Assembly: GCA_018971905.1 (NCBI GenBank)
Contig: JAGWZS010000011.1
Location: forward strand, 1 to 21,313
Direction: 5' to 3'
DNA length: 21,313 bases
Source: Rhodospirillales bacterium
GTDB lineage: Bacteria > Pseudomonadota > Alphaproteobacteria > Acetobacterales > Acetobacteraceae
The position numbers and the translations under genes are program-made. This document shows positions 15,079 to 21,313 of this stretch, piece by piece; position 1 is the first letter of the stretch; each line of letters starts with the position of its first letter. The notes under the pieces were generated by a model, which saw nothing but the letters and a program-made list of their open reading frames with translations, was not told where the DNA came from and made no database searches.

Positions 15079-16235
15079 AGCGGCTGACAATCCTGGGGTC
15101 AACGGGCAGCGTCGGCACGCAAACGCTTGACTTGGTTGCAGAGAACCCATCGGCCTACCAAATCTGCGGGCTAATCGGCGGACGTAATGTGGCGATGCTG
15201 GCGGAGCAGGCCCGCAAATTCCGCCCGGAGGTTACTGTTATCTCGGACGAGGCATTGCTGCCCGCGCTGCGCGAGTTGCTGGCCGACACCGGGCTGGAGG
15301 TGGCCGGCGGGCGCGCCGCCGTGCTGGAAGCCGCCGGGCGCAAGGCGGATTGGACAATGTGCGCCATTACCGGCACGGCGGGGCTGGAGCCCACGCTGGC
15401 CGCCGTGCGGCAGGGCGGCACCATTGCCTTCGCGTGCAAGGAATCCCTGGTTTCAGCGGGGGATGTATTTTTGCGTGAGGTGGAGGCCGCCGGGGCCACG
15501 CTGCTGCCGGTAGATTCCGAGCACAACGCCATTTTGCAGGCGATGGCCGATGGCAATGCCAAGGCGGTCGATAAGATCGTGCTCACCGCGTCTGGCGGGC
15601 CGTTCCGCAACCATAGCCTGGAGGAAATGCGCGGCATCACCCGTGAGGCGGCGCTGCAGCATCCTGTGTGGTCGATGGGCGCGAAGATTTCCATCGACAG
15701 CGCGACCATGTTTAATAAAGGCCTGGAAGTTATTGAAGCTGCGAGATTGTTCTCGCTGCCTTCAGAAAAGATTGAAGTGCTGGTGCATCCGCAATCGGTG
15801 ATTCACGGCATGGTCTGCTATGCCGATGGCTCGGTGCTGGCCCAGCTTGGCGCGCCGGATATGCGCATTCCCATCGCCCATACTCTGGCCTGGCCGCAGC
15901 GGCTTTCCACACAGGCGCCGCGGCTAGATTTAGCGCAGGCATCCCGCCTTGAGTTTCATGCGCCCGATGAGGTGCGCTTTCCGGCATTGCGCTTGGCGCG
16001 CGAGGCGCTGGCGGCGGGGGCGGGCGCACCCGCGGTGCTGAACGCCGCCAATGAGGTGGCCGTGGCCGCCTTTCTGGACCGCAAGATTGGCTTTTTGGAT
16101 ATCGCGGGAACGGTTGAAGCGGTTATGCAGGCGCTGGGCGCCCCGCCGGTGCCCGACCTTGCCGCCGTGCTGGCCATAGACGCCGCCGCGCGGGCTGCCG
16201 CCACCAAGGCGCTGGCAAAAGCCAAGGCTGCCTGA
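15069..16235 (+). CDS. dxr: 1-deoxy-D-xylulose 5-phosphate reductoisomerase
   Basis: A 388-residue enzyme that converts DXP to 2-C-methyl-D-erythritol 4-phosphate with NADPH, the committed step of the MEP isoprenoid pathway and the target of fosmidomycin. The N-terminal Rossmann motif is LGSTGSVGTQTL (9-20). Metal and substrate residues are visible in LLPVDSEHNAI (Asp149, Glu151) and SATMFNKGLEVIEA (Asn216, Lys217, Glu220). The HPVWSMGAKISID and HPQSVIHGMV blocks are complete. ATG 15069 lies ten bases inside cdsA. The rseP ATG follows the stop after one base. Lineages using this pathway lack the mevalonate route, so the gene is probably essential. Confidence 0.98.
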   Translation: MGVKRLTILGSTGSVGTQTLDLVAENPSAYQICGLIGGRNVAMLAEQARKFRPEVTVISDEALLPALRELLADTGLEVAGGRAAVLEAAGRKADWTMCAITGTAGLEPTLAAVRQGGTIAFACKESLVSAGDVFLREVEAAGATLLPVDSEHNAILQAMADGNAKAVDKIVLTASGGPFRNHSLEEMRGITREAALQHPVWSMGAKISIDSATMFNKGLEVIEAARLFSLPSEKIEVLVHPQSVIHGMVCYADGSVLAQLGAPDMRIPIAHTLAWPQRLSTQAPRLDLAQASRLEFHAPDEVRFPALRLAREALAAGAGAPAVLNAANEVAVAAFLDRKIGFLDIAGTVEAVMQALGAPPVPDLAAVLAIDAAARAAATKALAKAKAA

Positions 16236-16236
16236 G

Positions 16237-17316
16237 ATGCTCGACATGCTGCGCACGGTGGTTGCCTTCCTTGTCGATATTGGCGTGCTGATCTTCGTGC
16301 ATGAGATGGGGCACTATCTTGCCGCGCGCAGCCAGGGTGTAACGGTGGAAACCTTCTCGATTGGTTTTGGCCCGGCTCTGTTCAAGCGCCAGGCGAAATC
16401 CGGCACGGTGTGGCAGGTTTCGGCGATTCCCTTGGGCGGCTACGTGAAGATGCGCGGCTGGGGCGATACGCCGGGCAAAGCGCCGGTGCAGCCAGGTTCC
16501 TTTGGCGCTGCCTCGCTGGCATCCAAGGCGGTTATTGTTGCAGCGGGCCCGTTGGCCAATTTGCTGCTGGCGGTGGTGATTTATGCCGGGCTGTTTATGA
16601 CCGCCGGGCAGCTGACCACCCAGCCGGTGCTCAGCCAAATTCTGCGCGGCTCGCCAGCCGCCGCATCACATCTGCTGCCCGGGGACAGGGTGCTGGCCAT
16701 CGGCAGTGTGCCGGTCGCGAATTTCTCAGACTTGCAGCAGATTGTGGTCTCGCACCCCGACTCGGTGCTGGATTTCACGATCGAACGGGCGGGCAAGCAG
16801 CTGATGCTGCCGGTAACGGTCGGCGATGCCAGCATGGATGGCACAGAAATCGGCCGACTGGGGGTTGTTGGCACCGAGTCCAGCCTGAAGCGGCTGCTGC
16901 CAGGGCCAGCTGTTGCGGCGGCTTTCCAGGAGACGGGGCAGCAGATTTCCGGCTGGTTTTCTGGGATGGAGGGGCTGATCATACAGCATCACGGCCTGCG
17001 CGACTTGGCAGGGCCGCTTGGCATTGCGCAGATATCAGGGCAGGCGGCAGCGCTTGGCGTTGTGGCGGTCATCAATCTCATCGCCCTGCTGTCGATCAAC
17101 CTCGGCCTGGTGAACCTCATCCCGATCCCGATCCTGGATGGCGGGCATTTGCTGTTCTATGCGGTGGAATTCCTGATCCGCCGCCCGGTGCCGGAGCAGG
17201 CCCGGGAGGCCGGATTGCGAATGGGTGTTGCGATCATTCTGTCGCTGGTAATGCTGGTAACTTTTAATGACCTGACAAGGCTGGGCGCGGTCGCCTGGTT
17301 CACGCATTTACTTTAG
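16237..17316 (+). CDS. rseP: Site-2 zinc metalloprotease RseP
   Basis: A 359-residue intramembrane protease. The first membrane helix carries the zinc motif HEMGH (His22, Glu23, His26), and the third zinc ligand is Asp301 in NLIPIPILDGGH. One periplasmic PDZ domain is visible at about residues 118-195 (SPAAASHLLPGDRVLAIGSVPV); E. coli RseP (450 residues) has two, so this is the shorter single-PDZ form common in alphaproteobacteria. The family cleaves anti-sigma factors such as RseA in envelope stress and clears signal-peptide remnants. No anti-sigma factor is encoded here, so the substrate is unknown. The start lies one base after the dxr stop; the site before it is weak, suggesting coupling. 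Confidence 0.97.
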   Translation: MLDMLRTVVAFLVDIGVLIFVHEMGHYLAARSQGVTVETFSIGFGPALFKRQAKSGTVWQVSAIPLGGYVKMRGWGDTPGKAPVQPGSFGAASLASKAVIVAAGPLANLLLAVVIYAGLFMTAGQLTTQPVLSQILRGSPAAASHLLPGDRVLAIGSVPVANFSDLQQIVVSHPDSVLDFTIERAGKQLMLPVTVGDASMDGTEIGRLGVVGTESSLKRLLPGPAVAAAFQETGQQISGWFSGMEGLIIQHHGLRDLAGPLGIAQISGQAAALGVVAVINLIALLSINLGLVNLIPIPILDGGHLLFYAVEFLIRRPVPEQAREAGLRMGVAIILSLVMLVTFNDLTRLGAVAWFTHLL

Positions 17317-17391
17317 GCTAAAGCCGCGTCATTCGGCGCTTGCACCTTGCCCGGCAGGCTTTCGCGTGCCAAACGCCGCGAGATGGCAAGT

Positions 17392-17404
17392 CCCGGGTAC
17401 CGGG
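17392..17404 (+). other. Short hairpin next to the bamA start
   Basis: CCCGG (17392-17396) and CCGGG (17400-17404) can form a 5-bp stem with a 3-nt loop, covering most of the only Shine-Dalgarno-like sequence (GGGGA, 17402-17406) before ATG 17409. This is one reason to consider the downstream TTG start of bamA. Confidence 0.3.
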
Positions 17405-17408
17405 GATC

Positions 17409-19811
17409 ATGGTTGGGAGATTTCGATTGCTACTAAAGCCGCGCTCCGTTCTTCTGGCTTCTGTATGCTTACTGCCGGCCATGCTCGCGGCCCCCGGCCT
17501 GAGCGCCACGGCGCTTGCCGCAACCGCGCAGGATACCTCGGTTCCGGCGGGCGGCACGATCGCGGCCATCAACGTTACGGGCAACCAGCGCATCGAAACC
17601 AGCACCATCATTGCCTATATGGTGGCCCAGCCGGGTGACCCCTTTAACCCGGAGACAATCAACCAGTCGGTAAAAACCCTCTACGCCACGGGGTTATTCA
17701 AAAGCGTGAACATCACGCGCGATGGCAGCGATCTGGATGTTTCGGTGGTTGAGAATCCCATCGTCGATCAGGTGCTGTTCGCGGGCAACAAGGCGCTGTC
17801 GGACAAGGATGCCGCGGCCGCTGTGAGCCTGAAGCCGCGTTCGGTTTATACGCCCCAGGCCGCCGAGGCAGACCGGCGCGCGCTGCTGGATGCCTATGCC
17901 GCCAAGGGGCATTACAACGCCGAGGTGACGGCGAATATCGTCAAGCTGCCGGACAACCGCGTAAACGTGGTGTTTCAGTGCACCGAAGGCGCCGCGACCA
18001 AGATCAGCCGGATCATTTTCATCGGCGATCACCATTTTTCCCAGGCGACGTTGCGGGAGGTGGTCTCCAGCCGGCAAGAGGCGTGGTGGCGGTTTCTTTC
18101 CGGCGCGGATGTATATAGCCCGGATCGGATAGAGTACGACGAATATCTTCTGCACAAATTTTATTTTCACAAAGGCTATGCTGACTTCCATGTGGTTGGC
18201 GCCAATGCAAATCTCAGCCCGGATCGTAAATCCTTCTATCTGACCTTCACCCTAAACGAGGGAGAGCGTTATAAGGTTGGTTCGCTCAAGGTTGTGTCTG
18301 GCATTCCCAACCTGCCGGAGAGCGAGCTGCGCGGGCTGGTGCCGCTTTCCAAGGGCGACTGGTTTGATGGCGATGCCCTGCAGCAGGGTGTGGACGCGCT
18401 GAACAAGCGTGCGCTGAACCTAGGCTATGCCTTTGCCACGGTAAACCCGCAGGTAACCACCGACCCGGCAACCCATACGCTGGCCATCGTGCTGAATGTG
18501 GTGAACGGGCCGCGTGTTTGGATTCAGCGGGTCGACATAACCGGCAACACCCGCACCGAGGATAAGGTGATCCGCCGTGAGATGACCGTGGCCGACGGTG
18601 ACGCCTATAATCAGAGTCAGATCGATCAATCGACGGAAAACATCAAAAACCTTGGTTTCTTCAAAACCGAAAATATCACCACCTCGCCAGGCTCTACGCC
18701 GCAGCAGGTGGTGCTCAACACGGCGGTGCAGGAGCAGGCTACGGGCCAGTTCTCGCTGGGCGGCGGGTATTCCACCTCGCTGGGCGCGTTGTTGAACAGC
18801 GGCCTCAGCCAGAACAATTTTCTGGGCACCGGCATAAACGCCTCCATCAACACGCTTATTGCGCAGCGCGGTACGCAGATTAATCTTGGCATGACCGATC
18901 CTTACTTCCTGGATCGCAACCTGATTGCCGGATGGGATTTGTTCCGTACAGTTACCAATTCCTACACCGCGACCAGCCAGAGTTATTCCTATTCGGAAAG
19001 CGATATTGGCGCGGATGTTCGCCTTGGCTACCGCTTCAACCAGAATGTACGGCAGACCTTTAGCTATACGATCAGCCAGCGGAATATTTATAATATCCCG
19101 AGCGGCAGCAGCACGAATATTTATATTGAGAATGAATTTGGCAAATCCACCCTCTCGCAGATCAGCCAGACGCTGAGCTTCGATTATTTGGACGATGACC
19201 AGGACCCGCACTCCGGCCTGTTGCTTGATTTGACAACCGATTTCGCGGGGTTGGGCGGTTCTGCAAAATATATCCGCCTGAGCCCGGATATTTCCTACTA
19301 CATTCCGCTCGAGCGGATTTTCGGAAATCCGGCCTGGGTGCTTAAGTTCAGTGCGTCCGCGGGGTATCTGGACGATTTGGGCGGCTATCAGGATAAGATC
19401 GAGGATCGCTTCTTCCTGGGCGGCGATAATCTGCGCGGCTTCGCAGATAGCGGTGTGGGCCCATATGTTGAGCCGGTTTATAACAGCTCTGGCACACTCA
19501 CCAGCAGCGGCGGCCAGATCGGCGGGCGGTATATGTGGACACAATCTACCGAGCTGCATTTCCCGCTGCCGGTCTCGAAGGATTTGGGCGTTTCTGGCTT
19601 TGCCTTTGTCGATGCGGGTTCGCTCTGGGGTGCCAGCACCATCGGCACCGCTACCCTGCTCGACAGTTCAGCGCCGCGCGTTGGTGCGGGCATTGGCGTG
19701 TCCTGGAATACGCCATTTGGTCTGATTAATCTCTCTCTGGCTCAGCCCGTGGTTAAGCAACGGGGAGACCAGGTGCAGCAATTCCGCGTTTCTTTTGGTA
19801 CGAGGTTCTAA
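17409..19811 (+). CDS. bamA: Outer-membrane protein assembly factor BamA
   Basis: An 800-residue Omp85 protein, the core of the BAM complex that folds barrels into the outer membrane. A Sec signal peptide (cleavage near ALSA-type SATALA) is followed by POTRA repeats from about residue 47 (TIAAINVTGNQRIETSTI...) to about 440. A 16-strand barrel covers about 446-800, with the conserved loop-6 motif LRGF (675-678) and a C-terminal Phe (VSFGTRF). ATG 17409 is the default start, but its ribosome-binding site is too close. TTG 17427 has GGGAG at 17415-17419 with 7-nt spacing and gives an equally good signal peptide (LLLKPRSVLLASVCLLP), making a 794-residue precursor. The upstream frame to TTG 17340 is rejected. 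skp follows with no gap, as is common. Confidence 0.98.
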   Translation: MVGRFRLLLKPRSVLLASVCLLPAMLAAPGLSATALAATAQDTSVPAGGTIAAINVTGNQRIETSTIIAYMVAQPGDPFNPETINQSVKTLYATGLFKSVNITRDGSDLDVSVVENPIVDQVLFAGNKALSDKDAAAAVSLKPRSVYTPQAAEADRRALLDAYAAKGHYNAEVTANIVKLPDNRVNVVFQCTEGAATKISRIIFIGDHHFSQATLREVVSSRQEAWWRFLSGADVYSPDRIEYDEYLLHKFYFHKGYADFHVVGANANLSPDRKSFYLTFTLNEGERYKVGSLKVVSGIPNLPESELRGLVPLSKGDWFDGDALQQGVDALNKRALNLGYAFATVNPQVTTDPATHTLAIVLNVVNGPRVWIQRVDITGNTRTEDKVIRREMTVADGDAYNQSQIDQSTENIKNLGFFKTENITTSPGSTPQQVVLNTAVQEQATGQFSLGGGYSTSLGALLNSGLSQNNFLGTGINASINTLIAQRGTQINLGMTDPYFLDRNLIAGWDLFRTVTNSYTATSQSYSYSESDIGADVRLGYRFNQNVRQTFSYTISQRNIYNIPSGSSTNIYIENEFGKSTLSQISQTLSFDYLDDDQDPHSGLLLDLTTDFAGLGGSAKYIRLSPDISYYIPLERIFGNPAWVLKFSASAGYLDDLGGYQDKIEDRFFLGGDNLRGFADSGVGPYVEPVYNSSGTLTSSGGQIGGRYMWTQSTELHFPLPVSKDLGVSGFAFVDAGSLWGASTIGTATLLDSSAPRVGAGIGVSWNTPFGLINLSLAQPVVKQRGDQVQQFRVSFGTRF

Positions 19812-20585
19812 GTGTCTGCTCTTTCCCGATATACGCTCGTTCTGCCGCTGCTGATGTTCGGGGCCGCGCCGGCGGCTCATGCCCAGTCTTCCTCGGGTTC
19901 CGCAGGATATTTCATGCCTCCCGCTGCCCAGCCGCATACGGCGCCAGCGGTTGCGCCGCAGCCCAAACCAGCACCCGCGCCAAGCGCCGCGAATGGGCCG
20001 AACGCGGCGGGGTTTAAGGTGCCGGTGCTGCCGCCGCTGCCAGCAGAAGCAACACCGCCCACTGCGGTGATTGGCGTGCTGTCGGTGCCGCAAGTGCTGC
20101 AAGAATCCACAGCCGCGCAGGGTGTGCAGGCGGTTATCCAGGCGCGCCAGGCAGCTTTGGCGAAGGATGCGCAGGCGGCGCGGGACAAGATTCAGGCTGA
20201 GCAGCAGACCATCATGGCCGAGCGTGGCAAGCTGAGCGAGGCGGCGCTTGAGCAGAAGGAACAAAATCTGCAAAACGAAATCGCCGCAACGCAGACCAAG
20301 TTCCAGGAACGCAACCAGGCGATCCAGAACTCCGGACAGGCGGCGTTGCAGCAAATCGAGGCGGAGCTGGCCGGGATTGTCCGTCAGGAAGCGCAAGCCC
20401 ATGGCATGAATTTGGTGCTGCACCGCGAGCAGGCTGTGCTGAATGTTTCGGCCTTCGACATTACCGACGAGACGGTGGCCGAACTGAACAAGCTGTTGCC
20501 GCACGTAACGGTTCCGCCCAGCGTGGTGACACCCGGTATGCAGGTGGATACCCCCGAAGACCAGGGTGGCGGCGTCGGCCCTTGA
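19812..20585 (+). CDS. skp: OmpH/Skp family periplasmic chaperone with proline-rich N-terminal segment
   Basis: A 257-residue precursor of the Skp family, which holds unfolded outer-membrane proteins in the periplasm for delivery to BamA. A Sec signal peptide ends at AAHA (residue 24). A Pro/Ala-rich region (about 36-82) without E. coli counterpart comes next. The Skp domain (about 86-230) starts IGVLSVPQVLQES and continues into a long coiled-coil rich in Ala, Gln, Glu and Lys, then the NLVLHREQAVLNVS strand region. A further acidic/proline tail closes the protein. E. coli Skp is 161 residues, so this is a long form. The start is GTG 19812 directly after the bamA stop, with GAGG at 19802-19805. 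Position between bamA and lpxD is classic for skp. Confidence 0.92.
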   Translation: MSALSRYTLVLPLLMFGAAPAAHAQSSSGSAGYFMPPAAQPHTAPAVAPQPKPAPAPSAANGPNAAGFKVPVLPPLPAEATPPTAVIGVLSVPQVLQESTAAQGVQAVIQARQAALAKDAQAARDKIQAEQQTIMAERGKLSEAALEQKEQNLQNEIAATQTKFQERNQAIQNSGQAALQQIEAELAGIVRQEAQAHGMNLVLHREQAVLNVSAFDITDETVAELNKLLPHVTVPPSVVTPGMQVDTPEDQGGGVGP

Positions 20586-20588
20586 GCG

Positions 20589-21313
20589 ATGATAGATGCT
20601 GGCAAACCCGGTGACGAACGGTTTTTTCACCGTACCGGGCCACACTCCATCGATGCAATCGCGGCGCTGCTCGGCATAAGCGCAGAGCAGCCGGCGCGAT
20701 TATTCTCCGGTGTGGCGCCGCTGCAGAGCGCCGGGCCAGAGGATGTGAGCTTTCTGGATAACCGGCGCTATGCCGGGCTGCTGGCGGAAACCAAAGCCGG
20801 GGCAGTGATCCTGCATCCGGATTTCGTGGAAAAACTGCCGGAAGGCTGCGTGGCGCTGGCCACGGCGGAGCCTTACGTGGGCTGGGCCAAGGTTTCGGCG
20901 TTATTTTTTCCGTTCCCAGTTCCGGCAGCGGGTGTGCACCCCGCGGCGGTGATTGATCCTTCAGCCAGCGTTGACCCCACCGCGGAGATTGGGCCCGGGG
21001 CGGTTATTGGTGCCGGCGCGCGGATTGGGGCGGGCAGCTCCATTGGGCCGTTGGCCTATGTGGCGCCGGGGGTTGTGGTTGGCAGGCATTGCCGAATCCA
21101 TGCGCAGGTAACGCTGAGCCACGCAATTCTGGGCGACCGGGTGGTGATTTATCCCGGTGCGCGTATTGGCCAGGATGGGTTCGGTTTTGCCATTTCCAAG
21201 GCCGGCTTTACGCCTGTGCCGCAGCTCGGCCGCGTGCTGATCGGCGATGGGGCGGAAATTGGCGCCAACACCACCATCGACCGTGGCTCCGCCCAGGATA
21301 CGGTGATCGGCCC
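20589..21313 (+). CDS. lpxD: UDP-3-O-acylglucosamine N-acyltransferase LpxD (partial, cut by window end)
   Basis: The first 241 residues of LpxD, the third enzyme of lipid A synthesis, which adds an acyl chain from acyl-ACP to the 2-amino group of UDP-3-O-acylglucosamine. The N-terminal uridine-binding domain includes SGVAPLQSAGPEDVSFLDN (about 40-58). It passes into left-handed beta-helix hexapeptide repeats such as IGPGAVIGAGARIGAG (about 134-150). The acyl-binding block GQDGFGFA and the diagnostic IGANTTIDRGS come next. The catalytic His (His239 of E. coli, in the IAHN motif) lies just past the window end, so its presence cannot be checked. ATG 20589 is three bases after the skp stop; the ribosome-binding site is weak. 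No stop codon is reached. Confidence 0.96.
   Translation, partial: MIDAGKPGDERFFHRTGPHSIDAIAALLGISAEQPARLFSGVAPLQSAGPEDVSFLDNRRYAGLLAETKAGAVILHPDFVEKLPEGCVALATAEPYVGWAKVSALFFPFPVPAAGVHPAAVIDPSASVDPTAEIGPGAVIGAGARIGAGSSIGPLAYVAPGVVVGRHCRIHAQVTLSHAILGDRVVIYPGARIGQDGFGFAISKAGFTPVPQLGRVLIGDGAEIGANTTIDRGSAQDTVIG

Noticed and set aside
18420..19559. A 379-codon reverse-strand open frame opposite bamA
   Set aside because: Fully antisense to an unambiguous bamA. The product resembles no family I know, and long antisense frames are expected at this GC content.
19668..20645. A 325-codon reverse-strand open frame opposite skp
   Set aside because: Antisense to skp, low-complexity Arg/His/Leu-rich, no domain or plausible start context.

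Overview
The window is a GC-rich (roughly 65% by eye) bacterial chromosome segment. Every gene I can support lies on the + strand, and most are packed end to end or overlap by a few bases. Gene content and order (yebC-ruvCAB-ybgC-tolQRAB, then rpsB-tsf-pyrH-frr-uppS-cdsA-dxr-rseP-bamA-skp-lpxD) are typical of Proteobacteria. The protein sequences, codon bias and fusion of these two blocks suggest an alphaproteobacterium, probably Rhodospirillales/Acetobacteraceae (Acidocella- or Acidiphilium-like). That placement is inference; no 16S or other marker is present.

Region 1 (24-1982): a soluble two-PAS hybrid histidine kinase with its own receiver domain. Region 2 (2031-5331): yebC, then the Holliday-junction operon ruvC-ruvA-ruvB. 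A small, distinctly AT-rich gene for a four-helix membrane protein sits between ruvA and ruvB and overlaps both. Region 3 (5381-9333): ybgC-tolQ-tolR-tolA-tolB, the inner-membrane motor and periplasmic part of the Tol-Pal system, closed by a strong intrinsic terminator. pal and cpoB, which usually follow tolB, are absent here. Region 4 (9334-10240): a monocistronic OmpW-type outer-membrane protein with its own AT-rich control region and terminator. Region 5 (10260-21313): the translation/envelope superoperon, starting with a structured leader before rpsB and running to lpxD, which is cut by the window end.

The genes fall into three jobs: recombination repair (RuvABC, with the regulator/translation factor YebC), protein synthesis (S2, EF-Ts, RRF, plus UMP kinase), and building or maintaining the cell envelope (Tol, UppS, CdsA, Dxr, RseP, BamA, Skp, LpxD, OmpW). 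Dxr and UppS feed isoprenoid and undecaprenyl carrier synthesis. CdsA feeds phospholipids. BamA and Skp insert outer-membrane proteins such as OmpW. LpxD makes lipid A. RseP is the envelope-stress site-2 protease.

Most of the window is conserved housekeeping DNA. I did not find a clear new multi-gene system. The best candidates for a second look are the low-GC membrane gene inside ruvAB, the compact structured RNA leader of rpsB, the Tat-type signal on TolB, the missing pal, and the structured control region of ompW.
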